A stretch of DNA of 64,000 bases from Polaribacter sp. SA4-10 (GCA_949519155.1 CATIQU010000035.1:124001-188000); one strand, 5' to 3'. Numbered from the stretch's first letter, positions 50,378 through 61,738 are shown. Made by a program: numbers and translations. Notes: generated by a model from the letters alone, not told the origin.

Positions 50378-53300
50378 ATGATCAGTAAAAAAAACATGTG
50401 GAACCCAAGAATACTCATAAGTATTTTGTTTTTAATATTCCATATTCAATTGTTTAGTCAAACAATAACAGTGAATGACTCAGGGAATACGCCAGAAGAA
50501 CTTGTTGATATATTAATTGGAAATAGCTGTATTTCAAAATCAAACTTTAATATATCTTCAAACAAATCTGTTGCGTATTTCAACAACAATTCGGGTAGTT
50601 TTCCTATTTCTGTAGGAGCAATAATACGAAATGGAATTGCTGAATATTCTGGTGGTCTCTACACAAATGAGAATATGAGTAGCCAAATTTCAATGAATGG
50701 AGATGTAGATCTACAAAATATCAGCGATTAATCTGGGCAGAGTTCAACGATAACAGATGTCGCTTTTTTGGAGTTTGACTTTATACCTTTAGCTAATACT
50801 ATAAATTTTAATTATTTATTAGCTTCCAACGAATATGGAGAGTATCAATGTAGTTTTAGTGATGTTTTTGCCATTATTTTGACAAATATGAATACTGGTG
50901 AATCTGTAAATTTAGCTGTATTACCAAATACAGATACACCCATTTCTGTTAAAAATATTAGAGACAAAACCTATAATGGTAGTTGTACCTCAATTAACCC
51001 AAGTTTTTTTAGCACTTATAATGTAGACTCTCCATTGAATTCTTCTTTAAATATGCGAGGTCATACTAAAGTAATGAATGCAAGTGCCAGTGTTATTATT
51101 GAAACTCCTTATCGAATAAAGTTTGCCATTGGTGATCCTAATGATAGTAGTTTTGATTCCGCAGTTTTTATTGAAACAGGTAGTTTTGAAGCCAGTTTTA
51201 GTTTGGGTGAAGATCAAGAAATTTGTGAAGGCAATGAAGTTACTTTAACATCAAATTATACAAATACGACTGATTTTAATTATGTATGGTATAAAGATGG
51301 AGTGCTTATTCCTGGAGCATCAGACCCCTTTTTAAAAACATCATTAACAGGTACTTATAAATTAATTATAACTAACTCAACTGCTAGTTGTAGCCTAGAA
51401 GATCAAGTTATAGTAAAAAGACTAGAGGTAAATCAACCGAATTCTATAACTGAATGCGCAACAAACAATTCCGTTGCATTTAACTTGACAATTAATGACC
51501 ACTCAGTTTTAGGTGTAGACAACAATTTCTATGATATAGTGTATTATAATACATTAAACAATGCTACTAATAATATTCCAATAAATATTAATGACATAGA
51601 AAACTACCTTAGTATAGGTAATGAAACAATTTATTTGAAGTTAAAAAATAAAATAACGGAGGATTTTTGTAATGAAATCCTGTCTTTTAATTTAATGACT
51701 GTTAGTGTAGCAGCAACGACACCAGAATCTATTTTAGTTTGTGCATCCTCTGACACAGTCAATATCCCTTTAGAAGCTGAATCACAAATTTTAACGAATT
51801 TAAATCCATTAAATTATGTAGTAAGTTATTTTACATCACAAAATGATGCCAATAATAATGAAAATGAGATTACAACTCCTACAGATTTTCAATTATCAAC
51901 GGTAAACACAGACCCTGTTGATATATGGGCTAGAGTCGAAAATCTTTTCAATAGCAATTGTTTCAGTACCATAAATTTTACGATAAGTATTAGTCAGTTA
52001 CCATTGGTTGACGCATTTCCAACCCAATACGCTTGTTTAGATTATATATTACCATCTTTAGTTAATGGAAATTACTATACAGAACCTGGAGGCAATGGAA
52101 CACAATTGTTTCCAGGAGATATTATTACCGAGAATACATTACTATATATTTATAATATAAACAGTGATGGCTGTGAAAATGAAACTAGTTTTTATATAGA
52201 TATCGCAGACGAATTCACCATCGAAACTGAGTATTGTGAACAGTTTGTAATTCCAGATTATCAAAATGCATTTTTTTATACTGCACCACTTGGTCCTAAT
52301 GGTACTGGAGAAATAATACCCGTAGAAACTATTTTAACAGAGAGTCAATCTATTTATTTTTACGTAGAAAATGAGGATGGAAGTTTTTGCTTAGAAAAAG
52401 AGTTTCCGATTATTATAAATATACTTCCGCCTGTGGACACTCTTGATGAAGTGATTACTTGTAATTCATATGTTTTACCATCCATTACAAATGAAAACTA
52501 TTATGCGGGTCCAAATGGGAGTGGAAACTCCTTTAATGCTGGTGATATAATTACAACAAGCAAATATTTCTAGATTTATAACCTTGACCCTGTTACAAAC
52601 TGTGAGAGTCAAAGTTTGTTCAGAATAACGATTATAGATACAAATCAATTTGAAGATTTAAGTGTGTGTGCAAATTATACAATTCCAAACTCAATACTTG
52701 GAAATTACTATACACAACCCAATGGTGAAGGAAATATATTTCCTAGTGGATTAGCAATAACATCCTCTCAAACTATTTATTTCTATGCACCAGAAGTAAC
52801 TACAACTCCAAATTGCACCTTTAATATACCTATAAACATAACAATTAATACACCACCTCTTGTAGATGAGTTGGAAGATATTTTGATTTGCGAAAATGAT
52901 TTATTTATCTTGCCTTCATTAACAAATGGAAATTATTACACAGCGTCAAACAAAGAAGGTACACCACTATTTGAAGGTGATATTATAAATACAACACAAA
53001 CAATATACATCTATAATGAGAATGCTTTATGTGAAGCCGAAACAAGCTTTTTAATTGAGATAAGAACAAAGCCTTTGGTAGATAATTTTACAGATATACT
53101 TAGCTGTGATCCATATATTTTACCCACACTTACCAATGGAACATATTTCACAGAATCCAATGGACAAGGAACACAATTAAACCCGGGAGATATTATAGAA
53201 AATACACAATTAATATACATTTACAATAGCCATGATGATCTTGTATCTTGTGCGAACGAAAATGTATTTCAAGTAAATATTCTTGGTATTGAAGTAGACA

Positions 53301-54496
53301 AACCTGATGATAAAATAGCTTGTGAAACATACGAACTACCCGTTTTGACTGTTGGGGAATACTTTACAAAACCAAATGGATTAGGGACGCAATTAAACCC
53401 AGGAACGATTATTAATGAAACACAAACAATATACATTTATGCTGAAAACGGAAACCGTTTTTTATGCAAAGATGAGCACCAATTCACAATTACAGTGTTT
53501 AACAAACCAATCCTAGAAAATTTTCCAGATATAGTCGCTTGTGAAAGCATTACATTGCCAACTCTAGCTATAGAAAACACAACCATAGAATAATATAATA
53601 GCCCCAATCGTGTTGGACTTATTGATCCTTCTGAATATACGATTTCGGAAATTGGAACAAAAGAAATATATGTCTATGCATACCCTACAGGAAATGCTAA
53701 TTGTTTTGCTGAAGATCAGTTTCAAATAACAGTGAATCCATTGCTGAATTTAGTGATAAAGGGCGGTGTTATTTGTGTAGATCAAGATACTGGATTGACA
53801 ACAAACCCTTTTTTATTAGAATCTAAATTAGAAGAAAGTAAATTTACTGTCCATTGGTATTTAAATAATGAACTCGTAGGAACAGGGCCAAATCACAATG
53901 CAACTAAAGCAGGTGACTATAGAGTAGAGACTGTAAAGTTAACAGTAGATAATGGTGTAGATTGTAATTATGCACCTACAATTGTTGTCGTAGAAGCTTC
54001 CATCCCAAAATTTGAAGTTCGGTTTCTAACAGAAGAATTTGTTGATGTATACGCTATAGAAGTACATACAATAGAACAAGGGCTCGGGGAATATCTATAC
54101 GCGATAGATAGTGGCCCATTTCAATCTTCAAATCAATTTGAAAATGTGATTCCTGGTGAATACACGATCACCATAAGAGATGTTTCAGAAATTTGCAATG
54201 ATTTTAGATTAAATTTTGTTGCGATAAAGTATCCTAAATTTTTCACTCCAAATAATGATGGAAAAAATGATACTTGGAACATTACAGATCTAAAGAATGA
54301 TTCAAATGCAGTTATAAAAATATTTACTCGGTTTGGAAAATTAATCACAATCATAAAGCCAAACGGAATCGGCTGGGATGGAGTAAACAAGAATGGTCTT
54401 ACAGGACACTCAAATGATTATTGGTTTTTGTTATCATACACTAAAAATGGTGACATAAAAACCTATAGAAATCATTTTTCATTACTAAGAAAATAA
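50378..54496 (+). pseudogene. Choice-of-anchor L-like, tandem-repeat, gliding motility/T9SS type B C-terminal domain protein with three in-frame stops
   Basis: ORFs 50378-50731, 50768-52573, 52616-53593 and 53732-54496 are all in the same frame; stops TAA 50729, TAG 52571, TAA 53591. Reading through gives a continuous protein from signal peptide to FFTPNNDGKNDTWNI...GWDGVNKNG CTD. Confidence 0.88.
52000..53730 (+). repeat. Eight tandem ~70-aa repeat units coded within the T9SS protein
   Basis: Units of form xxVDxxxDIxxCxxYxLPxLTNGNYYTxxNGxGTxLxPGDIIxxTQTIYIYxxxxxxxCxxExxFxIxI. Confidence 0.8.
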
Positions 54497-54556
54497 TCTT
54501 TTTTTATGCATTCATAGTTTATCAATTTGCATAAATTTGCAATTCAATATTCAACA

Positions 54557-54925
54557 ATGCTGGTAAAAAGGATTTTTTATTATTTAGTGGGATTATCTTT
54601 GGGTTCTGTTGCCGTTTATTTTTTTTGGCAAAAGAAAAATGCTTCATTTGACTATGGAATGGATGCAAGAACACTTAAAACGCTTCGTATTAGAGAGCGT
54701 TTGTTTTCTGAACAAGCAAAACTTTCTATGCGACAACATCGTATTGACACGACAATGATTTCTAATATTTTATATTTAGGAGATGTTGATTTTGGTAAAA
54801 GCGACCAACGAAAAAAACCTTGTGGAGAATACTATATTACTGGAACCGATGCATTAAAAAGCATTCACTTATTAGTAAAACGTTGCGATTCTACTGCTAC
54901 TATAGAAGAAATAACGATACACTAA
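54557..54925 (+). CDS. DUF4258-like membrane-anchored protein
   Basis: N-terminal TM (RIFYYLVGLSLGSVAVYFFW), DYGMDARTLKTLRIRER. ATG at 54557 preferred. Confidence 0.65.
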   Translation: MLVKRIFYYLVGLSLGSVAVYFFWQKKNASFDYGMDARTLKTLRIRERLFSEQAKLSMRQHRIDTTMISNILYLGDVDFGKSDQRKKPCGEYYITGTDALKSIHLLVKRCDSTATIEEITIH

Positions 54926-55043
54926 CCATTCTTGTTCCGATAGTTTAACCCTTCACCAGAAAGAATTATCGGAGTAATTATCTCATGCCTTTTTACTTAT
55001 GTTTCCGCTCTTTTTGCCTGAGAAGCATAAACTTCAATAAGAG

Positions 55044-55724
55044 TCAATTACCATTCGTTGCATTTTGATGATAATGGGCTTCAATTTTATCAACATTTTT
55101 AATCGTCGTTTTCAGCCAGTCGAAGTATAAAAATTCCTTTTCTTCGTCGGACAACTTCCAATCAACATTCGAATTTCTCAATTTTGAGGTTACCTCCTGC
55201 AAAATAATTGCAGCAGCTACAGAGATGTTTAAACTCTCTGTAAAACCTACCATTGGTATTTTTAAAAAACCATCTGCATTTTCCATTACTGTATCTGAAA
55301 CACCCTCTGCTTCTACTCCAAAGACAAAAGCCGACTTTTTGGTAACATCAAAATCTTGCAATACACAAGAATCGTTGTGCGGTGTGGTCGCTATAATTTG
55401 ATACCCTTTTTCCTTTAAAGAAGCTAAGCAACTTGCTGTATTATCTCCATCATTCCGATATCGATTGTAGCTAAGCCATTTTTGAGAACCCTTTGCAACA
55501 TGTCTCGATATTTTATTATTGTATTTATTCTCAATTGCATGTACATCTTGAATCCCAAAAATATCGCAAGTTCTTACAACAGCACTTGCATTGTGAGGTT
55601 GAAAAATATCCTCCAAAACAACAGTAAAATGTCGGGTTCTATCCTCTAAAACTTTCTTAAATAACGATTTTCTCTTCTCTGTTAGATACCCTTCAAAATA
55701 AGCAAGTAGTTTTTGATCCATCAT
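55044..55724 (-). CDS. TrmH-family (SpoU) RNA methyltransferase
   Basis: VLEDIFQPHNASAVVRTCDIFG, FGVEAEGVSD, VGFTESLNISVAAAI. Confidence 0.94.
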   Translation of the reverse strand: MMDQKLLAYFEGYLTEKRKSLFKKVLEDRTRHFTVVLEDIFQPHNASAVVRTCDIFGIQDVHAIENKYNNKISRHVAKGSQKWLSYNRYRNDGDNTASCLASLKEKGYQIIATTPHNDSCVLQDFDVTKKSAFVFGVEAEGVSDTVMENADGFLKIPMVGFTESLNISVAAAIILQEVTSKLRNSNVDWKLSDEEKEFLYFDWLKTTIKNVDKIEAHYHQNATNGN

Positions 55725-55860
55725 AAAACAAACTTAAATATAAATATGCGTACTTTCAATTAAAACACACCATTTTAACAATCGATATCTATAAATGTCA
55801 TTATCCTTGAAATAAATAATCGAGTGAGTACCCTTATAAATCATGTCATGAAAATAAAAA

Positions 55861-55886
55861 TGACCGCATCAAAAATTAAGCGGTCA
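55861..55886 (-). terminator. Intrinsic terminator downstream of the DEAD-box helicase gene
   Basis: TGACCGC-atcaaaaattaa-GCGGTCA, T-rich on the minus-strand exit. Confidence 0.7.
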
Positions 55887-55913
55887 CTTATATGAAATCG
55901 ACTGAAAAATAGA

Positions 55914-57227
55914 TTATGTCAAAGTTACACGTACTTTCTTCTTTTTCAGGCGAGTATTGTTTAGTTTTTCAATCAAATCATTGGCAATTGTTAAAGGAAC
56001 TGCGACAAATGCACAATCTTGTTTTAGCTCGATGTTTCCTAATTGAACTTTCGTAATATTTCCTTTTTTAAAAAAGAGTCCAGCAATATCTCCTTTCGAT
56101 ATTTTATCTTTCCTACCCCCTGAGATAAATAACGTTTCCCAATACTGAGGTTTGCGAGGCGCTCTTTTTGAAATATCTTCAATTTTAGATTTTTTAATAA
56201 AATCAGGTAAGTTTTCTTTTTCCCATTTCAACACGTAGGCGGTTCCTTTTGCATCAACTCTAGCGGTTCTACCATTTCTATGGGTAAATTCCTCTGCGGC
56301 TTTAGGAAGCTCGTAATGGATAATGAATTTTAATTCAGGAATGTCAATTCCTCTTGCCGCTAAATCGGTTGCAATTAAAATTTGACTGGTTCCATTTCTG
56401 AATTTAATCAAAGAACGTTCTCGATCTCTTTGTTCCATTCCACCAGAAAAACAACTGTGTGATATTTTGTTTTTATCTAAAAACTCACTTACTTTATTTA
56501 TGCTATCTTTTAAATTACAAAAGATAATACCAGGCTGATTTCCTAAATGTAAAATTAAATCTACCAAGGTTTCAGATTTGTTTTTTGCAGAAGCCACTAC
56601 TGTTTTAACTTCGAGTTTAGAAACTACTTTTTTCTTTAAATAGTTAATGGTTTTTGCTTGATCTAATCGAACAAAATCTGGAATCTCAACTCCCTGTGTT
56701 GCAGAGGTTAATATTCGCTTATTTAAAGTAGTAAGTTGATTTATGATTCCTCTCATTTCATATTCAAAACCAACTTCTAATGACTTGTCAAATTCATCTA
56801 AAACTAATGTTTTAATATGCGCTTTAGAGAAACGTTCATTTGCAAAATGATCTGCAATTCTACCAGGTGTACCAATTAAAATAGCAGGTACATGTTTCAA
56901 CTCAATTTTATCTTTAGACATTGGTCGGCCACCATACACAGCATTTACCTTAAAGCCAGATCCCATATTACGAACAACTTGTTCAATCTGTATTGCCAAC
57001 TCCCGTGAGGGTACTAAAATTAAAACCTGTACCTCGCTAGAATTCGGGTCTAATGTTTGAATCACTGGCAATAAAAAAGCCAATGTCTTTCCAGTTCCCG
57101 TTGGAGAAAGTAATATCGTATTGGTATTTGATTCTATTACAGAAATTGCTTCCTCTTGCATCGGATTCAATGCATGAATGTTTAATTTTGCTAAAATATC
57201 TTGTTGATCTTTTATTGTATTTGCCAT
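55914..57227 (-). CDS. DEAD/DEAH-box RNA helicase with DbpA-like RNA-binding C-terminal domain
   Basis: SPTGTGKTLAFLLP, LVLDEFDKSLE, SATQ, HRNGRTARV; C-terminal KGDIAGLFFKKGNITKVQLGNIEL. Confidence 0.94.
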   Translation of the reverse strand: MANTIKDQQDILAKLNIHALNPMQEEAISVIESNTNTILLSPTGTGKTLAFLLPVIQTLDPNSSEVQVLILVPSRELAIQIEQVVRNMGSGFKVNAVYGGRPMSKDKIELKHVPAILIGTPGRIADHFANERFSKAHIKTLVLDEFDKSLEVGFEYEMRGIINQLTTLNKRILTSATQGVEIPDFVRLDQAKTINYLKKKVVSKLEVKTVVASAKNKSETLVDLILHLGNQPGIIFCNLKDSINKVSEFLDKNKISHSCFSGGMEQRDRERSLIKFRNGTSQILIATDLAARGIDIPELKFIIHYELPKAAEEFTHRNGRTARVDAKGTAYVLKWEKENLPDFIKKSKIEDISKRAPRKPQYWETLFISGGRKDKISKGDIAGLFFKKGNITKVQLGNIELKQDCAFVAVPLTIANDLIEKLNNTRLKKKKVRVTLT

Positions 57228-57286
57228 ATATGTTACTATTATCCTGTTGCTACTTTTTTCGACTCACTACTCACTGCAAATTTTCA

Positions 57287-58828
57287 CTACCAATCTATCG
57301 GAAAGTAATCTTTTAAGAACTTGCCAGACCAGTGTTTACCTGTATTAATACCATCAATTAACGGATCCATTACCCTTGCTGCACCATCTACAATATCTAA
57401 AGGAGGCTGAAAATCATGAACTTCTACTTTCTTTTTGGACAGTTCTGCAGGATCTTCATCCGTTACCCATCCCGTATCAACAGCATTCATATAAATCCCT
57501 TTTTTTGCAAAGGTTGCTGATGACGTGTGCGTTAGCATATTTAAAGCCGCTTTTGCCATGTTTGTATGCGGATGACGGTCTACTTTTTTAAAGCGATGAA
57601 ACTTGCCCTCCATAGCAGAAACATTGATAATGTGTTTCTTCCCTGTGTTTTCTTTCATCATCAAGTTTGACAAACGATTACACAACACAAAGGGAGCAAC
57701 TGCATTGACCAATTGTACTTCCACCATTTCTGTAGTTTCAATTTCGCCTAACTTTAAACGCCAACTATTGGTTTTTCTTAAATCTACTTGCTGTAAATCA
57801 GCATCCAACTTTCCTTCCGGAAATACTTCTTCAGTCTGTAATGAATTGTCAAAACTATAAGGAATCTGAGACAATGCTGCAGAATTTCTCAAGCCGATAC
57901 CAGGTTCAGGACCATGCCAGGTAACTGGCAAGACATTATTTTCATTTGTTTTTGAAGTACCAATACTCAAATCAGCAATTTCCTGCAAACATTCTGAATG
58001 ATTGACAAGTAATGTTTGTGCTAATTTTGGTAATTCTGATATTGCTAATTTCTCATTTCCCATTAAATGGAAATAAAAACCAGAAGGTCTTCTTACTGTT
58101 TGAGCTGCGTTATTAATTAATATATCTAAACGATCATACTTCTGTTCTATGTAATTACAAAAAATCTCTACACTAGGAATATGACGTAAATCCAACCCAT
58201 GAATGTGTAAACGATCACTCCAATCCTTATAGTCTTCTTCTTTCGAAAAACGAATGGCAGAATCTGCAGGAAAACGAGTAGTAGCAACAACAGTTGCCCC
58301 AGAACGCAACAACATTAATGTAATATGATACCCTATTTTTAATCGAGAGCCAGTAATCACGGCAACCTGATCTTGTAAATCGGTCGTTTGAAAACGTTTT
58401 GCATAATTTAAATCACCACATGAAGTGCACATGGTATCATAAAAATGGTGCAATTTGGTAAATACTGTTTTACAAACATAACAATTTCTTGGTGATTCTA
58501 ATTCGGGAGTATCTTCTGAAAGACTTGCAGCTGCCAATAATTTTGGTGCCACAAATAAAGCTGCTTCTCGAGCAGATCGAATTCCTGTTGACTTTCTTGC
58601 ATGAATATCCTTAGCAATCATTTTGCGTTTTGCCGCTTTCTTGGCATCTTTTCTACGACGCTGAAACTCATCACGATTTGGTCTTGACAATTCACCCGCT
58701 ACTTTAAACAGCGCGACTCTTTGTGCTTCAGGCAATTCAAATAGCTGATTGGTATCCGCTAATAATTGCTGTATCGTATTGATACATTGTGTTATGTGCA
58801 GATTATTAATTTTATCACTCATATACAA
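57287..58828 (-). CDS. SDR-family Rossmann protein with N-terminal basic region and CX2C-X14-CX2C module
   Basis: [32 protein letters not shown] then [59 protein letters not shown]. Confidence 0.88.
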   Translation of the reverse strand: MYMSDKINNLHITQCINTIQQLLADTNQLFELPEAQRVALFKVAGELSRPNRDEFQRRRKDAKKAAKRKMIAKDIHARKSTGIRSAREAALFVAPKLLAAASLSEDTPELESPRNCYVCKTVFTKLHHFYDTMCTSCGDLNYAKRFQTTDLQDQVAVITGSRLKIGYHITLMLLRSGATVVATTRFPADSAIRFSKEEDYKDWSDRLHIHGLDLRHIPSVEIFCNYIEQKYDRLDILINNAAQTVRRPSGFYFHLMGNEKLAISELPKLAQTLLVNHSECLQEIADLSIGTSKTNENNVLPVTWHGPEPGIGLRNSAALSQIPYSFDNSLQTEEVFPEGKLDADLQQVDLRKTNSWRLKLGEIETTEMVEVQLVNAVAPFVLCNRLSNLMMKENTGKKHIINVSAMEGKFHRFKKVDRHPHTNMAKAALNMLTHTSSATFAKKGIYMNAVDTGWVTDEDPAELSKKKVEVHDFQPPLDIVDGAARVMDPLIDGINTGKHWSGKFLKDYFPIDW

Positions 58829-58834
58829 TAGAAA

Positions 58835-60175
58835 CTAGTGCTTCTTTTTCTTTTTAGTGTCTACAGTTTTAGGTGCACTTATTGTTGTTTGTATTAGATA
58901 ATTTGCCAATACTTTCTCAATCAACTCTTCTTTTGTTAAATGATGAAAGACCGTTCTCACTTTTTTTCTAAATTCTTCAGAGACGGTTTTGTTTGGTTTC
59001 GTCTTAAATATTTTTTTTGCCCATAACAATCCATTATTTTCTTCAATACTTTTTGCATCTGCTTTTTGAAATGAATTGAATACAATGCCTAATTCTTTTT
59101 CAAAATCGGCAATATCTGGAGTTTCTTCTTGCTGGATAATTGTTAAAGAAAGCCCCTTTGCTCCTGCTCTTGCAGTACGACCACTTCTGTGCACATAAGC
59201 GCCATATGTATCTGGCAAGTGATAATTAACTACATAAGCGATTTCTTTCACATCAATTCCACGAGCCGCCAAGTCAGTAGCCACAAGAATATCGATATGT
59301 CCCTCTCTAAATTGCCCCATGATACGATCACGAATTCCTTGCGTCAAACTCCCATGAATCGCTCCGGAAGAGAATTTATTAATTGCTAGATTTTTCGCCA
59401 ACTTATTTACAGCAGCTTTTGTTTTACAAAAAATAATTCCTCTTTGTCCTTCTTTCGAATTTAGAAAATGTAATAAAACCTCTAATTTCTCAATAGGTTC
59501 CACCACTACATATTGATGATCGATACCTTGATGTCCAGCCGTATCAATGTCTGCCGAGATCTCAAGAACTTTATCGGACATGTAATTATTGATCAGCTGC
59601 TTAATAGCACCTGGCATTGTCGCTGTAAATAAAAGTGTTCTTCTTTTTTTTGGAATTTCCTTGATAATACTATCCAGTCCTTCCTTCAAAGCACTCACCA
59701 TCTCATCTGCTTCATCTAAAATAAAATGAGAAATGTCTTTAATATTAATGGCGTCTCGTTTTACTAAATCGGCTAAACGACCGGGGGTTGCAACAACTAT
59801 ATGAGTGGTTTTTTTTAAACGATCTATTTGAGGTTTAATCGGGATTCCACCACAAATTACAGCAATAGAAATCTCTGGACTGTTTGCAGCAAAAGATTCT
59901 AAATTACTATGAATTTGCTGCCCTAGCTCTCTTGTTGGTGCCAAAACAATTGCTTGAATGGCATCTTTTGTTGTATCTATTAATTGTATTAATGGCAAAC
60001 CAAAAGCAGCAGTTTTCCCAGTTCCTGTTTTTGCCAATGCAACAACGTCTTCTGTTTGAGATAAGATTACTGGAATTACTTTTTCTTGAATATCTGTAGG
60101 TACGGATATCTGAAGCGCTGATAGGCTTTGTTGAATTTCTGAGTTAATTCCTAAATCGGAAAAACGATTTGACAT
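58835..60175 (-). CDS. DEAD/DEAH-box RNA helicase
   Basis: AKTGTGKTAAFGLPL, ILDEADEM, FTATMP, YVHRSGRTARAG. ATG at 60175. Confidence 0.95.
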   Translation of the reverse strand: MSNRFSDLGINSEIQQSLSALQISVPTDIQEKVIPVILSQTEDVVALAKTGTGKTAAFGLPLIQLIDTTKDAIQAIVLAPTRELGQQIHSNLESFAANSPEISIAVICGGIPIKPQIDRLKKTTHIVVATPGRLADLVKRDAINIKDISHFILDEADEMVSALKEGLDSIIKEIPKKRRTLLFTATMPGAIKQLINNYMSDKVLEISADIDTAGHQGIDHQYVVVEPIEKLEVLLHFLNSKEGQRGIIFCKTKAAVNKLAKNLAINKFSSGAIHGSLTQGIRDRIMGQFREGHIDILVATDLAARGIDVKEIAYVVNYHLPDTYGAYVHRSGRTARAGAKGLSLTIIQQEETPDIADFEKELGIVFNSFQKADAKSIEENNGLLWAKKIFKTKPNKTVSEEFRKKVRTVFHHLTKEELIEKVLANYLIQTTISAPKTVDTKKKKKH

Positions 60176-60261
60176 AAAAAGTGTTTTAAGCAAAGATAGT
60201 CACACTTTTAAAGAGAAAAGTGTGCGGAATGATATATTATTCTAAAATAGCGGAAATAAAA

Positions 60262-60287
60262 AAGACCCATCAATAATGATGGGTCTT
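60262..60287 (-). terminator. Intrinsic terminator downstream of the cold-shock gene
   Basis: AAGACCCATCA-ataa-TGATGGGTCTT flanked by A/T tracts. Confidence 0.85.
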
Positions 60288-60309
60288 CTTAAAAACTTTA
60301 AGTATATAT

Positions 60310-60501
60310 TTAGATAACTTTTACGTTAACTGCATTTAATCCTTTGTTTCCTTCTTGTAAATCAAATTCTACTTGGTCTCCTTCATTAATCTCATCGATT
60401 AATCCAGAAATGTGTACGAAATGATCTTTTTCAACTCCTTCTTCAGTGATAAATCCAAATCCTTTAGATTCATTGAAAAACTTTACGGTTCCTTTATTCA
60501 T
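60310..60501 (-). CDS. Cold-shock protein (CspA family)
   Basis: MNKGTVKFFNESKGFGFITEEGVEKDHFVHISGL. ATG at 60501. Confidence 0.97.
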   Translation of the reverse strand: MNKGTVKFFNESKGFGFITEEGVEKDHFVHISGLIDEINEGDQVEFDLQEGNKGLNAVNVKVI

Positions 60502-60706
60502 TATATTATAATTAAGTTTATTAAGCGTCAAATGTAATATATATTTTTATACTAAAGCCTTGTTTATCTGTTTATTTTTATTTTTTTTATATAAAACTCT
60601 TTACGGGGTTTTGGAAATAAGATAAAACCACCAAATTTTGAAACAAAATAGAGACTCTCATAACTTAAAATCTGGTTGTATAAACTAAAATAATAAGGTC
60701 TTAGCT

Positions 60707-61600
60707 TTATAAACGTTTGCGTGAAGTTATAAAGTACACACCTGTCAATAGTACAACAGATGCGATAATTGATTGTGTTGACAACTTCTCATCTAAAACA
60801 TACCAGCCTAAAACCATTGCTACAATTGGATTTACATATGCAGAAGTGGCTACTTTTTCTGGGGAAACATTTTTTAAAAGAAAATTAAAAGAAGTAAAAG
60901 CGACAATTCCTCCAAAAAGAATTAATCCAACAACAGATAACTGCGCATTAAAACTCCAATTCACTGAAGAAATCCACGTTTCTTGTAAGCAAAAACTGAT
61001 TGCTAGTAAAAACACCCCCGCAGAAATCATTTGATATCCTGTACTCACAAAAAAATTTTTGGGTAAATCGGCTTTTGACACAAAAATACTCCCATAACTC
61101 CAACTAAGAACACAGGTAAAAGTAACTAGTATGGCTATAAGACTGCCTTCTTTTGCAGATACTCCTTGTTGACTGACCAATAAATACATTCCTATCATTC
61201 CTAAAACAACCCCAATAATTGACTTTACTTGCAATCTTTTACCATCTATCAAACGCATTAAAATTAAGACAAATAAGGGTTGCGTAGAAGCCAAAAGTGC
61301 CGCAAAACTACTGTCGATATAATTTAATGCCCATACGAAAACGCCATTTCCGTAAACTAAAAAAAGAAATCCAGCAATCACTGCATTTATAAATTGTTTT
61401 TTCGAAATTTGTAAAGGCTTTTTTAAAATTTTTGCAATTACCAAAATTAAAACTCCAGCTGTTAAAAAACGTAATGCTGCTAATGAAAAGGCAGGTATTT
61501 CAGTGACCGCTATTTTGTTTAGCAAATAAGTAGAACCCCAGATTGCATAAATTGAGAAAAACGAGAGGATTATTAAAATTTTATTTTTGTTGAGTTTCAA
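60707..61600 (-). CDS. EamA/DMT-family transporter
   Basis: IYAIWGSTYLLNKIA, ten hydrophobic helices, AYVNPIVAMVLGW. Confidence 0.93.
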   Translation of the reverse strand: MKLNKNKILIILSFFSIYAIWGSTYLLNKIAVTEIPAFSLAALRFLTAGVLILVIAKILKKPLQISKKQFINAVIAGFLFLVYGNGVFVWALNYIDSSFAALLASTQPLFVLILMRLIDGKRLQVKSIIGVVLGMIGMYLLVSQQGVSAKEGSLIAILVTFTCVLSWSYGSIFVSKADLPKNFFVSTGYQMISAGVFLLAISFCLQETWISSVNWSFNAQLSVVGLILFGGIVAFTSFNFLLKNVSPEKVATSAYVNPIVAMVLGWYVLDEKLSTQSIIASVVLLTGVYFITSRKRL

Positions 61601-61693
61601 AAGTGTTATTTTTAAGCGGGCAAAATTAAACTTTTAATTTTACTTAACGTGAGGAGTCTTCCTATTTCAAGTAGGATGAAAAAAAGACACAAA

Positions 61694-61718
61694 AAAACTC
61701 TGCTAAAAGCAGAGTTTT
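61694..61718 (-). terminator. Intrinsic terminator downstream of the CSD gene
   Basis: AAAACTCTGCT-aaa-AGCAGAGTTTT. Confidence 0.85.
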
Positions 61719-61738
61719 ATATCTTAATGTACCGAAAA

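Noticed and set aside
50729-53593. Alternative genetic code or programmed stop readthrough to explain the three stops
   Set aside because: Both TAA and TAG are involved and neighbouring genes use them as normal stops. Kept only as a hypothesis to test, not as a call.
52000-53730. Repeat region as CRISPR or noncoding repeat array
   Set aside because: Repeats are ~200 bp, divergent at DNA level and coherent as protein repeats in one frame.
47536-54496. Mobile element or prophage insertion to explain the accessory genes
   Set aside because: No transposase, integrase, terminal inverted repeats or target duplications were seen.
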